Shown piece by piece: positions 7,389 through 16,478 of a DNA stretch of 42,854 nt. This DNA is from a virus. Below the pieces are notes generated by a model. It was given only the letters and a program-made list of their open reading frames with translations. It had not been told where the DNA came from and did no database searches. The stretch is taken from positions 1-42,854 of IMG/VR virus record IMGVR_UViG_3300010370_000003; one strand, written 5' to 3'. A program made the translations under genes and the position numbers. How positions within the stretch are numbered: position 1 is the first letter of the stretch; the number at the start of each line of letters is the position of its first letter.

Positions 7389-9193
7389 GCACTCCTGATA
7401 GCGGCTGCGATGGCCGCGCCAATCTGCGCATTCGATACGGTGCCGGGATGCACCTTCGCGGCCTCGACGTAGTCCGGCAGCGGGTCGATGTCGATCATGA
7501 TGCGCTTCGGCGACGTGCCCTTCTGCCAGCCGTCTTGCTGCGTGCGCACCGCAGACCAGCCGGGATAGGCTACGTCAGTCGGCTCAAGCGTCGGCTCTTT
7601 GCGGAATACCAACGGCACCGTCGCGAGACCCGGCTCCGCACGCAGCGCCGTCTCGACAGCAGACCAGTTCGTATCCCACGTCGGAGTTGCGCCGACAGCA
7701 TCGTTGATGCCCTGGTCGACGTAGATGCCGACCCACTGCACGGTCTGCCCGAATGCCGCTGCCGCATCGGTAATGCGACGCACGCGCGCGATGGTCGCGC
7801 CGAGGATTGCGTTGGTGCTTGTGGTCGAGCTGTTCCAGTTCGTCGACGTCTGCGAGCCCTTGCCGCAGTTGACCGACAACCAGACAGCCGACGAGCTCTC
7901 CGCGACTTGCAGATACCACGTGCCAAGTCCACCTGGGCCGACGCCTGGCGTGGCGCTGTCCGCATTGAGAATCGCGTCGACGGGATACGTGTACACAGGC
8001 TGCTCAATCGCTGGCAGCGCCAGAGTCGTGTCCTCGCCTGTCCACGCGTAAATCGCGCCCGCTGCAGGCGGGTAGCCCGTAGGAACGCCGACCACCGACG
8101 AGCGTCCGCGCGCGCAACTCTCGCCGACGATGAGAAGCGCTTTGATGACGCGGCCATCAGTCGGAAGCCCAGTCGGCGCGAGCGGCACGGTCAGCACGCG
8201 ATAACGGTTGTCAGCAGCGACCGTCACGCTTTGCGGTTGGCCGTTGGTGCGCGTCTGGACGTTGTACGCGGTGCCTCTCGAGACGACGCGCGCGACCTGT
8301 TTCGTTGTGCCCGGCGTCGCCGACACGCTGCCGTAGTACGACCAGACTTTCGGGCCGTTGGTCGGTGCGCCCGCATTGACGTTGACCGCGTCTTGAAACG
8401 AGCTCCGATGCGTAATCGTGCGCGTCGTCGCGATGTTGTATCGCGCGCGGCAGTAAGCCGTGATTGCAGCGACTGACGCATACGACTGCATCACGCCAAT
8501 CTCAGCCATCTTGCCTTCAAACTGGCGTGTCGCGGCATAGGCCGAGTAGCCGCCAATCGAAGGCGTTACTGCCGCTGCGGTGTTGGATGGCGTGCCGTTG
8601 TACTCACCGCTGAGCAGCAGCACGCCGTCAATCCACATCTGCCAGCCGGTCGCGTTCTTGCGATAAACGAGCACGTGCGCGGTATCGCGCAGCACTTCGG
8701 AGTCGGCAGCCAGCATCGTTGCGCAGCGCGAGACGCCGCCGTTGCCGATGAAGACTTCGCCCGTCTGCGTCGTCGCGTGGTACAGCAGCGACACGCCGTT
8801 GTTAGCGGCTGTCAGGTCGCCAATGGAGTTCCAGAGGTATTTGGTCTCGCCGACTGCGGTCGACGGCCGAAAGACCATGTACAACGTCGCGTCGGTTGCG
8901 TTGTGCAGGAACGACCACGCGCTCGCGACGCCGCCGCAGTTCATGTAATCGTCGGTCGTGAACGTCAGCGAAGGCTGTCCGTTGAAGTCTGCGTCGCTGG
9001 CCGTGTACACGGGCTGATTGCCCGCAACGGCCTGCGTCGCGTGGCGCGCGCCTGCGGTCAGGTCGGTCCACTGCGACACGCTCATCGTCTCGCGATACCA
9101 CGCGAACATCGATGCGGCGGTCGGCGTGAACGACGGCTCAGGGTTGTTGACGACGCGGCGGTCAGTGCGCGCGCCAGCAGCTCGCCGCGTCAT
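7385..9193 (-). CDS. Tail spike or fibre with LamG-like and SGNH-esterase domains
   Basis: A 602-residue protein in two parts. Residues about 25-255 look like a concanavalin/LamG jelly roll: WTDLTAGARHATQ, FNGQPSLTF, then GWQMWIDGVLLLSGEYNG. From about 345 an SGNH hydrolase begins: LLIVGESCARG supplies the nucleophile Ser359, YVDQGINDA supplies the block III Asn497, and KVHPGTVSNAQIG supplies the catalytic His582 near the C-terminus. The QGxNDA form is most like sialate O-acetylesterases. Known phage proteins of this type bind surface polysaccharide and remove O-acetyl groups during adsorption; the substrate here is unknown. It is the best candidate for the host-range determinant. Confidence 0.8.
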   Translation of the reverse strand: MTRRAAGARTDRRVVNNPEPSFTPTAASMFAWYRETMSVSQWTDLTAGARHATQAVAGNQPVYTASDADFNGQPSLTFTTDDYMNCGGVASAWSFLHNATDATLYMVFRPSTAVGETKYLWNSIGDLTAANNGVSLLYHATTQTGEVFIGNGGVSRCATMLAADSEVLRDTAHVLVYRKNATGWQMWIDGVLLLSGEYNGTPSNTAAAVTPSIGGYSAYAATRQFEGKMAEIGVMQSYASVAAITAYCRARYNIATTRTITHRSSFQDAVNVNAGAPTNGPKVWSYYGSVSATPGTTKQVARVVSRGTAYNVQTRTNGQPQSVTVAADNRYRVLTVPLAPTGLPTDGRVIKALLIVGESCARGRSSVVGVPTGYPPAAGAIYAWTGEDTTLALPAIEQPVYTYPVDAILNADSATPGVGPGGLGTWYLQVAESSSAVWLSVNCGKGSQTSTNWNSSTTSTNAILGATIARVRRITDAAAAFGQTVQWVGIYVDQGINDAVGATPTWDTNWSAVETALRAEPGLATVPLVFRKEPTLEPTDVAYPGWSAVRTQQDGWQKGTSPKRIMIDIDPLPDYVEAAKVHPGTVSNAQIGAAIAAAIRSA

Positions 9194-9196
9194 GGC

Positions 9197-9565
9197 TCAG
9201 ACGACTCCGGGGCCAGTCGACCGATACCACTTGAGCGTGCCGCCCGGCGTGCTGATTGCGCGGAAGTAGCGCTGTGTCGGCGTCACGCGGAAGGGCACTT
9301 GTACGCCCGCAGGGAACGGCCCGAAGCAGGTTGCCGTCGTGACGACAGGAGTCGTGATTGTCGACGTCCCGTCCTTGCTGAACACGATGTAGAACTCGGC
9401 CGTTGACATGAACGTCACGAACTGCGGCCCGAGCGCAATCGTCGCGCCCGTAACGCCGGTGTCCTGCGCAGCCGTTGCCGTCGCAGCGGTCAAAGTGACT
9501 TGGCTAACGGCGTCCTGCTCTGGCGGGAGGACGTCTGCATCTTCGCGGAGAATCGTATCGCTCAT
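9197..9565 (-). CDS. Small tail-tip-region structural protein
   Basis: A 122-residue protein. An acidic N-terminal segment (MSDTILREDADVLPPEQD) is followed by a Thr/Ala-rich helix and then beta-rich sequence with conserved-looking FGPFPAGVQVPFRV and YFRAISTPGGTLKWYRS. It sits 3 bases before the LamG/SGNH spike gene, so it may form its base or attachment platform. No enzyme motif. Family not recognised. Confidence 0.7.
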   Translation of the reverse strand: MSDTILREDADVLPPEQDAVSQVTLTAATATAAQDTGVTGATIALGPQFVTFMSTAEFYIVFSKDGTSTITTPVVTTATCFGPFPAGVQVPFRVTPTQRYFRAISTPGGTLKWYRSTGPGVV

Positions 9566-9591
9566 GTCTGCTCTCCTCGCGCGCGCGGCGC

Positions 9592-10602
9592 TTAGTACTC
9601 AATCGCCGCGATGCTCGCGACGTAGAAGGTGCCTGCCCCGCCGCTACGGCGAAACGTGATGTCGAGCGTCTTTGCAGCAGCCGTCAGCAGCGCGCCGTCA
9701 GGCCAGCCACTCGCTTCTGACAAATCCTCGCAGAGAATGTCGGCCGGGAAATCGATGGTGTACCAAGCCCACGTCGTGCCGGGGTCGGTCACGGTCAACG
9801 TGACGTTGTTGCCGGTCGCGTTGTTGGTAATGTCGATTTCGCCGTCAGTCGTCGCGTCACTGGCGCTGCACAACGCGGCGAATCGCACGTTTCCTGTCGT
9901 GTCAGCGGACAGCAGCTTTCGCGTCAGAATCGGGACGTCGTCCAGCATGAGCACGAGCGTTGCGCTCGTCGTGGCCCAGCACTCCGCGATGTCGTCGGGC
10001 CGCGCGACGTTGAAGTATTGCCGACGCTGCGCTGCGCCGAGGGCTGCTGCGATGCCGCCGAGCGACGTGTACGGATTCTCTTGAATCGGTTCGCGCACGG
10101 CGACGCTGGTGAGCTCGACGCCGAGGTCCGTCGCATCCTTGTCGAGCACGATGCGCAGGTCTTCGTAGCAGGCGATCGACTTGACCGTGAGCGTCGCGCT
10201 CGACAGCGCATTCGTGATCGTGAGCGAGATTTCCTGCAGCGACGCCGACTTCGCGGTGAGGTCTTCGACGTAGCGCACCCACGTGCCGCCGCTGTCGACG
10301 ATGTAGTCAGCCGATGGGCCGACGTTGCCATCGATGCTCAGCGCGCAGTTGCCCTCGAGATACAGCACCCACACGCGACGCACCGCGCGGCCGGGTGGCG
10401 TCACGCGATAGCGGAACACGAAGGTCTTGTTCGACGCGATGGTCTGCTCAGGCGAGTATGCGGGCACCAGCACTTCGCCGTTGCCGTTGCACCAGTTGGC
10501 GAGCTGCGCCGCATCCAGCCACGTGCGCGCGCGGACAGCGACGCCCGCTTCGATGTCAGACTGTCGAATGATTGGCCGTGCTGCCGGAACCGTCGCGGTC
10601 AT
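9592..10602 (-). CDS. Tail tip or receptor-region protein, beta-rich
   Basis: A 336-residue protein, ATGA-coupled to 10599-11207. Two stretches look like jelly-roll or carbohydrate-binding folds: residues about 55-150 (VFRYRVTPPGRAVRRVWVLYLEG) and about 215-336 (VPILTRKLLSADTTGNV, ITNNATGNNVTLTV, TWAWYTIDFPADI). No catalytic residues are obvious. Position between the tail hub and the spike supports a tail-tip or glycan-contact role. I cannot give a family name. Confidence 0.7.
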   Translation of the reverse strand: MTATVPAARPIIRQSDIEAGVAVRARTWLDAAQLANWCNGNGEVLVPAYSPEQTIASNKTFVFRYRVTPPGRAVRRVWVLYLEGNCALSIDGNVGPSADYIVDSGGTWVRYVEDLTAKSASLQEISLTITNALSSATLTVKSIACYEDLRIVLDKDATDLGVELTSVAVREPIQENPYTSLGGIAAALGAAQRRQYFNVARPDDIAECWATTSATLVLMLDDVPILTRKLLSADTTGNVRFAALCSASDATTDGEIDITNNATGNNVTLTVTDPGTTWAWYTIDFPADILCEDLSEASGWPDGALLTAAAKTLDITFRRSGGAGTFYVASIAAIEY

Positions 10603-11207
10603 AGCGCCACCTGCTCAGCGGCGTATGCCTGCGTCGCCACGCACGCCGAGCCCGTCGCGCTCTTGCCCCATACCTCGACGGTCACGAGCACAGCAGCCAC
10701 CGTCGACGGCGTAGCGCCCGACAAGTCGTTGACGATGCCGTAGTCCTGAAAAACTGGGTCGACAGTCACGACGCCGTCTTTGCGCCAGAGGTTGGTCGTA
10801 TTGTTGAAGGCCGCGCTCTCGAGCACATTCGACGGCGCGACTGACGCGCTCATGTCGGCATCCGCAGCGCCGAGCACGCAGACGCCGATGCGCAGTTGAC
10901 TCGATGCCGTCGACCGACCACCGACCGCAAGACGCACCGGATACGGCGTGCCGTCAGCGCCGACGAGCAGCGGGAACGGCCCGAAGCTCATTAGCCTTGT
11001 CCACGCGCCAGCGACCTTGATGCTGTAGCCGCCCGTCGTCGTGGAGCGCGGCGACCAGCACACGAGCACGCGCGAGCGTTCGTCGGCCGTGTGGTTCCAG
11101 TTGTTCGCGACGGTCTGCCACGTCGACGTGCGGACGGGCTGATTGCCGAAATCGCTGTACGTGGTCGAGACACCGCGAATCAAGCCGCCGACGTTGCTGG
11201 TGCTCAT
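10599..11207 (-). CDS. Putative minor tail protein
   Basis: A 202-residue, beta-rich protein with several Trp and Gly/Ser turns. It shares the wording FGPFPLLVGADGTPYPVRL with the segment FGPFPAGVQVPFRV of 9197-9565, which hints at a common fold or origin. Start ATG 11207, 6 bases after the hub gene. No membrane or enzyme features. Likely part of the tail tip. Confidence 0.7.
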   Translation of the reverse strand: MSTSNVGGLIRGVSTTYSDFGNQPVRTSTWQTVANNWNHTADERSRVLVCWSPRSTTTGGYSIKVAGAWTRLMSFGPFPLLVGADGTPYPVRLAVGGRSTASSQLRIGVCVLGAADADMSASVAPSNVLESAAFNNTTNLWRKDGVVTVDPVFQDYGIVNDLSGATPSTVAAVLVTVEVWGKSATGSACVATQAYAAEQVAL

Positions 11208-11213
11208 GCGTCC

Positions 11214-13880
11214 TCAGCTTGCGAATTGACGCGGCGGTACGTTACCCGACGCAAACTCGATGACGTTGCCGCCGGTGCCATCCTCGAGCGCGATGAATGC
11301 GTAACGCTCTTGCTGCGCGATGACGTTTGGCGCGTCGCGATATTCCAGCGTCAGGGTGCCCGATGGTGGCGCACCGCTCAGCGTGGCGGTCACCGTCGCA
11401 GTCAGAACATCAACCGCGGTGATTGTTGCGGTTACCGACGTCGGCGAAGCAGTGTCGTATTGCAGCAGTTCAGCCACGTCGCCGACTTGCCATTTTTCGA
11501 CGTATGCGTAGCCGCCAGGCTGCGACATATTCAGCGCGATGTCGTAGCTGCTACCGCTGACAAGCGTCACCGTGTCGACCAGCGACGACGGCGCATATCC
11601 CGCGACGCGAACTTGCGTCGTCAGCAGGGTGAGTTCGACGATGGCGTCTAGCAGGCGCACGCGGCGGCCGATGACGACGCCTGATGCGAGGACTATCCCA
11701 CGGCCGCCGTCGAGCGTATTCGGCAGCTGCGCGACCGTAACGGCGGCCTGTTGGCCAATGCTTGCAAAGATGGCGTCGAGGCGGCACGCGACGGTGATCG
11801 TCTGGTAGGCCGCGCCGAGCACGCCAAGCCACGTCTGCGCCATCGCGAGGACTTCGCTATACGGAATGGCGAGGTCGTCAGCCCACGACGAGCGCGGTTC
11901 GACTTTCATCATGCGCGGGAGCGGATTGCGTGACAGCGCCGCCGAGTCGCGAACGATGAACGTGCGGCCGATATGCTTGCTAGTCTTCGGGTCAAAGCCC
12001 GTCTTGAGCTGAATGGTGTTCAGCAAGCCAAACGCCGACGGCTCAAAGCCCGGCATCTGCGCGCCGCTGAGGTTCTTTGATTCATCGATGGTGTAGGCCG
12101 CAAACTCAGTGCTAGCGCCCACGCGAAAGGGCACGTAGGACAAGCGACCATCAAACGTGATCGATGGGACAAGCCCGTACAGCTTGCACTCTTCCTCGAT
12201 CATCTTCGCGAGCGAGACGTCGCTGGTGCCGAGGTACGTGCGCGTTGAAAGCCAGTCGCGACCGAGTGCAATTGCTACGACATCGCCGATGACGCTGGTC
12301 GTGTCGACGTGCTCGGCAGTGACCAGCGGCATTCGACCAGCCGCCGAGTATTCCGGCGAATCAGTCAGCAGCGCGGTCAGGAAGTCCGCGAACGTGCCCG
12401 ACGTCACGTAGCTGCGCGAGGTCGTGACGCTCGGCACCGACGACGCGGTATAATAGCGATCGACGACACCAGGCCGCGGGCCATGCACGCGACGACGGCG
12501 CACCGTCGCGCGGCGCAATGTCGAGTCCCAGGCGGTCACATAGTAGTCGCGCGTGAATGCCTCTTTGCCATCAAACGCAGGCCACTCGATGCTGATGGTA
12601 TCGCCAGCGGTCAGCGACAGCGTGCCGCCGATGTAGACCGTGTCGGTGAATGCGTCGGTCTGCTCGCCGATGAATCCGCGCGGCACGGTGCCTGAGCCGT
12701 CTACGCGGTCGAACGACTGGCACGTGTAGCTAGAACTTGCTCCGACAGTATCGACGCGGACGCCATCATCACGACGCAAGAACAGTGAACTGCTAAACTC
12801 AGGATCGACGCGAGACGTCCACGCGTTCTCGCTGTCGACTTTGCAGTATCGATGCGACGTGCTCGGCGTGGAATAGACCAGCGTCCACGCGCCCGTGTCT
12901 GTGGTCGTGGCTTTCAGCGTCGGCCGCTCGCCAGACGTGCGGTTTAGCGCGTGCGTTCCCCACGTGCTCGAGGCCGTGCGAATCAGCGCGTTGAGCGCGG
13001 CGCAGAACTCCTCTTGCGTCTCGTAGAAGCCTGCAAGATCAGACCCTCCGACCGTCGCGGTATGAGCGATGGCGCTGTCAATGTCATCGCCCGCAAGGAT
13101 GCTGATTTGCAGTGTCGGCGCGGTCTGCGCGTTGTAGTTGATGCCGCGCAGCATCGACGGCTCTGCGAGGTCTGCGCCGAGCGTCTGGTCGAGAACGCTC
13201 GCGACGCTGTCGAGCTCGACCTCCCACACCGTCAGATCGCGCAGCTTCGGCTGTGCCGCGACGATGCCGCGCCATACCAGCGTGCCGTCGCCCGTCTCGC
13301 CGTCGCCGTACGCGTACAGGTACGCGAGCGAGCCTTCGATGCTTGGACGGCCGTTGTATTGGCCGGGCTCCTCGAGCGTGATTTCAGGCCGCGACAGGCC
13401 CAGCGTCGGGTCGACGTAGTGCGCCGTCGCGATGCTGTCGCGATAGCCACGCGTGCCCGAGCACGAGGGCGCAGCGGTGCCGCCGCCTGACGTGATTTTG
13501 AAGCACTCGTTTCCGAGGTAGAAGATGTCGCCGTTGGCGTGGTTGGTATTCGCCATCGGAATGGCGACCGTGCTCGCAGTCACCGTCGACGCTAGATAGT
13601 TGATGCGCGACGGCTGGCGCACAAACGAGTCGCCAGTGCGGTGACTGCCATCCTCGACGATGCGCGCCGTGAATCCCTGCGCACGTAACTTGACGGCCGC
13701 AGGGTCCAGCGACTCCGACCACTGGATGCTGCGCGCCTCGAGGCCGCCGATGCGCTCGCGGTCGGCGGTGCCTGCGCCGATGAGGTACGACGCCGATACG
13801 AACTCAAGCGGATGCCCGGCGATGACAAGCCGAAACGCAAGCGGCCCGCTGCCGCGCTCGATGACGTCGACGAGACTCAT
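11214..13880 (-). CDS. Large tail tip or baseplate hub protein
   Basis: At 888 residues this is the largest protein in the genome. It is ATGA-coupled to the preceding tail gene (13877-13880). It mixes short helical segments with beta-rich domains throughout. The middle (about 540-660) has hub-like helical sequence (SLAKMIEEECKLYGLVPSITFDGRLSYVPF), and the C-terminus ends in beta sandwiches. Size, position directly after tape measure and distal tail genes, and lack of enzyme motifs fit the central tail hub that carries spikes and contacts the cell. The assignment is from synteny rather than a signature motif. Confidence 0.75.
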   Translation of the reverse strand: MSLVDVIERGSGPLAFRLVIAGHPLEFVSASYLIGAGTADRERIGGLEARSIQWSESLDPAAVKLRAQGFTARIVEDGSHRTGDSFVRQPSRINYLASTVTASTVAIPMANTNHANGDIFYLGNECFKITSGGGTAAPSCSGTRGYRDSIATAHYVDPTLGLSRPEITLEEPGQYNGRPSIEGSLAYLYAYGDGETGDGTLVWRGIVAAQPKLRDLTVWEVELDSVASVLDQTLGADLAEPSMLRGINYNAQTAPTLQISILAGDDIDSAIAHTATVGGSDLAGFYETQEEFCAALNALIRTASSTWGTHALNRTSGERPTLKATTTDTGAWTLVYSTPSTSHRYCKVDSENAWTSRVDPEFSSSLFLRRDDGVRVDTVGASSSYTCQSFDRVDGSGTVPRGFIGEQTDAFTDTVYIGGTLSLTAGDTISIEWPAFDGKEAFTRDYYVTAWDSTLRRATVRRRRVHGPRPGVVDRYYTASSVPSVTTSRSYVTSGTFADFLTALLTDSPEYSAAGRMPLVTAEHVDTTSVIGDVVAIALGRDWLSTRTYLGTSDVSLAKMIEEECKLYGLVPSITFDGRLSYVPFRVGASTEFAAYTIDESKNLSGAQMPGFEPSAFGLLNTIQLKTGFDPKTSKHIGRTFIVRDSAALSRNPLPRMMKVEPRSSWADDLAIPYSEVLAMAQTWLGVLGAAYQTITVACRLDAIFASIGQQAAVTVAQLPNTLDGGRGIVLASGVVIGRRVRLLDAIVELTLLTTQVRVAGYAPSSLVDTVTLVSGSSYDIALNMSQPGGYAYVEKWQVGDVAELLQYDTASPTSVTATITAVDVLTATVTATLSGAPPSGTLTLEYRDAPNVIAQQERYAFIALEDGTGGNVIEFASGNVPPRQFAS

Positions 13881-14719
13881 ACGGCAGGCGTGGTGGCGTC
13901 AAGCTGACGCGTGCGGAATGGAATCGACCAGTGCCCGTCGTAGTCGGCCGTGATGCGCGTCGGGTCGAAGTGCGCTGCCTCGCCTCGCATTTTGTAGAGC
14001 TGGCCCTCGCCCTCAGTCGACGTCGCACGGTCGACGAGCGCAAAAGGATATGTCGCGCGAAGATGCTTGATAAGCGCTTCCCACGTCCACGTGATCTTTG
14101 TCGCAGCGCCCACGTTGGCCGTGCGGACAGCGGTGCCGCCGACTGCGCTGTTACCCGACCACTCGGCGTCAGTCGGCCCTTCAAGCGTCTCGAAGGGCTG
14201 CGTCCAATCGCGATACGTCGGCAGTTCAACGGGGTGCGTGCTGTACGCCTGTCCGTTGTCGCTCTCTGCGTAGGAGATGCGGCCGCCAGGCTCGTACGTC
14301 TCGTGCACTTCCGACTGGCCCGCGAGACGCGAGACGACAAGGTACTTCGGACGCAAGTCCGACGTGTAGCTGCTCGCCGCGCTGAGGTTGCCAGAGAAGC
14401 CGAGCAAATCACGCATGACGACGCCAGCCGCACCCGTCCAGGTAACGCTGAACGTGCCCGCCGCGCTGAGCGTGTACTTGAGTGTCGACAGCGAGAACGT
14501 GCACGTGAGGCCGGTAATAAGCCCCTCGACGGCCGTGCTGAACGCGAGGATGGAGACGCCGTCAGCGATGCCTTGAACGTCGCCGTGCATGTAAAGGCCA
14601 GTCTCAAATCCGAGATTTCCGCTGATGGTGCCCGCGATGACTGCGGCGTTTGATGCGTCGACGACGCCAGCGTTCAGCGCCGCAAAATCCCACGCGCACG
14701 AGTAGAGGTCACGCGGCAT
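13877..14719 (-). CDS. Putative distal tail protein
   Basis: A 280-residue protein starting at ATG 14719, where TGATG joins it to the tape measure gene; a longer upstream extension lies inside the tape measure gene and is not real. The sequence is beta-rich with many aromatic residues and a helical segment (ITWTWEALIKHLRATYPFALV). The gene directly after the tape measure usually encodes the distal tail protein that opens the tail tip. No motif allows a firmer name. Confidence 0.75.
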   Translation of the reverse strand: MPRDLYSCAWDFAALNAGVVDASNAAVIAGTISGNLGFETGLYMHGDVQGIADGVSILAFSTAVEGLITGLTCTFSLSTLKYTLSAAGTFSVTWTGAAGVVMRDLLGFSGNLSAASSYTSDLRPKYLVVSRLAGQSEVHETYEPGGRISYAESDNGQAYSTHPVELPTYRDWTQPFETLEGPTDAEWSGNSAVGGTAVRTANVGAATKITWTWEALIKHLRATYPFALVDRATSTEGEGQLYKMRGEAAHFDPTRITADYDGHWSIPFRTRQLDATTPAV

Positions 14720-16086
14720 CACATACCTCGCCCGAGGCGTCCGTGCGCCTCGCTGATCATGCCGCTGATGTCGCGCCCGAGCTGCGCGCGGTCTGCTGCG
14801 TACACAAGGCCCGACGAGCCCCAGTTGATGACGACCGTCGTGCCCGCGCCCTCGCGCGCGCCAGCCGTCAGCGCAGGCCCGCCAGTGGCCGCAGCAGGCG
14901 CTCCACCGCCACCACCGCCGCCGCCGAACGCGCCAGACGCAGCGCCTACGATGCCAGCCGCGACGCCAACAGCAGCCCACTTGCCAGCGGCTGCGAAGTG
15001 TCCGGCCGCCGTGGGAGAGCCGACCGCAAGCGCGCTCAAGCCGAGCGCGGTCTGCTTGAGGCCTTGAATGATCGCTTCGCTCGCCAGCGACTTCGCGACG
15101 TTCTTGACCATCTCAAGCGCAGCCTCGCCCATCGACATCGAGCCGTCGAGCCATGCGTTGACGCTGGAAGAGAACGCCGACTCAAGCGCTTGAAACACCG
15201 TGTCGTTGATCGCGACCAGACGCTCAGCCGCTTCCTTCTCCTGAGCCTCACGCTCCTCGAGGTACGCGCGATTGCGGTCAAGCTGCTCAAGGTAGCGTTG
15301 CTGCTCGATGTCTGCGCCCTTGTCAGTTTGCGCGATGGCCATCGCTTCGGGCTCGCGCCCGAGCGTCTCCATATTCAAACCCTCAAGCGACAGAGCGCCA
15401 CCAGCTCCTGCTTGTTGCATCAGCTGCTCAAGCGTTGGACGACGCGTTCCTCCTGCTGCTGCGCGACGTTGGCGGCGCTCTTGGCGTCGTTGTTCTTCTG
15501 CGTCAAGTTCTTCGGCAAGCAATGCCATGCGCTGCAAATCTGCTTGACGATTGCGCTCGTAGCCTCGTTCCCAGTTTGCCTGATTGCGCGCGCGACGCCC
15601 TGCTTCTGAGTTGCGGTATTCCTCGTCGAGTTGCTCCATCTCGCGATCACGCGCGCGTTCGCGCTGATTCGCTGCGATTTCGGATTGGATTTTGTCGTAC
15701 TCGCGAAGCGCGTCCTCGTTGCGTTTGATTGCCGCTTGCTGGCTGTCCCACAAAGCTGTTGCGGCAGACAACGCAACGGATACGGCTCCAATTGCCAAAC
15801 CAACAGGGCCAAGCCCTGCGGTCATCAACGACTGCATCGCGCCCGTCGCAGATCCGACCATCGTGACAAGGCCGCCCATCTGCGGGCTCAGCTTGCCGAC
15901 CGCCTGACCTGCAAGACCAAGCGACGATCCAAATTGGCCGACATTGACTTGTGCTTTGGCAGAGGCATCGCCGACCTTGGTCGTTGCCGTGGCCGTATCG
16001 CCAGCCGCCTGTGCGACACCTTTGAGCGACGCCTGCGCCTGCGTCGTGTCGTAGGTGACCTTTGCTTGAATATCATACTCAGCCAT
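14719..16086 (-). CDS. Tail tape measure protein
   Basis: A 455-residue protein that sets tail length and is ejected ahead of the DNA. Residues about 1-60 are helical and Ala/Gln-rich. Residues about 68-112 are a hydrophobic Gly/Ala membrane-type segment (GLVTMVGSATGAMQSLMTAG, GPVGLAIGAVSVALSAATAL). Residues about 115-290 are a long charged coiled coil. A second hydrophobic and Gly-rich region (KWAAVGVAAGIVGAASGAFG plus a run of Gly) precedes the C-terminus. This layout is typical. At 455 residues it is short for a siphophage, which predicts a short tail, roughly 70 nm by the usual 0.15 nm per residue. Confidence 0.85.
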   Translation of the reverse strand: MAEYDIQAKVTYDTTQAQASLKGVAQAAGDTATATTKVGDASAKAQVNVGQFGSSLGLAGQAVGKLSPQMGGLVTMVGSATGAMQSLMTAGLGPVGLAIGAVSVALSAATALWDSQQAAIKRNEDALREYDKIQSEIAANQRERARDREMEQLDEEYRNSEAGRRARNQANWERGYERNRQADLQRMALLAEELDAEEQRRQERRQRRAAAGGTRRPTLEQLMQQAGAGGALSLEGLNMETLGREPEAMAIAQTDKGADIEQQRYLEQLDRNRAYLEEREAQEKEAAERLVAINDTVFQALESAFSSSVNAWLDGSMSMGEAALEMVKNVAKSLASEAIIQGLKQTALGLSALAVGSPTAAGHFAAAGKWAAVGVAAGIVGAASGAFGGGGGGGGAPAAATGGPALTAGAREGAGTTVVINWGSSGLVYAADRAQLGRDISGMISEAHGRLGRGM

Positions 16087-16089
16087 CGA

Positions 16090-16476
16090 TCACCTCGTCC
16101 GCTGAGATTCTGACATCCGACGCTCCGACTCGCGGCGCTCGCGCTCCGCTCGCAGGTCCATCGCCTCGACCGTGTTCTGCGCGCCATCGATCTCAAGCAG
16201 CGCGTCGACGACGACCGCGAGCTGCTGGTCTACGTCAATCGCGCCGTGCGACCAGTGCCGACGCATCGCCATCGCAGCAGCGACGACGGGGTCGCCGTAC
16301 GCACGCCACGGGCACGACGTCGGCGTGTCGTTGGTCATCTTGCCGATGCCGTTGCGGATGCGCTCGACAGCAGCGCCTAGGCCCGCGCTGGAGCCGCGAC
16401 GTACCGCGACCAGCCTCTCGCCGCCGCAGTCGCAGTCCCACGCGATGCGCACGCTCCTAGCGTCCGCACGGGCCAT
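16090..16476 (-). CDS. Putative tail assembly chaperone, second gene
   Basis: A 128-residue protein located exactly between the first chaperone-like gene and the tape measure, where siphophages carry their tail assembly chaperones. The C-terminus is a charged helix (ALLEIDGAQNTVEAMDLRAERERRES). The N-terminal part has two Cys in a CDCGGE segment. The frame is separate from 16479-17069 (stop, two bases, new ATG), with no slippery site seen. So if this is the G/GT pair it is made by reinitiation rather than frameshifting. Confidence 0.6.
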   Translation of the reverse strand: MARADARSVRIAWDCDCGGERLVAVRRGSSAGLGAAVERIRNGIGKMTNDTPTSCPWRAYGDPVVAAAMAMRRHWSHGAIDVDQQLAVVVDALLEIDGAQNTVEAMDLRAERERRESERRMSESQRTR

Positions 16477-16478
16477 GT

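Noticed and set aside
7313-8476. Long plus-strand frame opposite the LamG/SGNH gene
   Set aside because: Arg-rich composition with no domain. The minus strand carries a well-supported protein with catalytic motifs.
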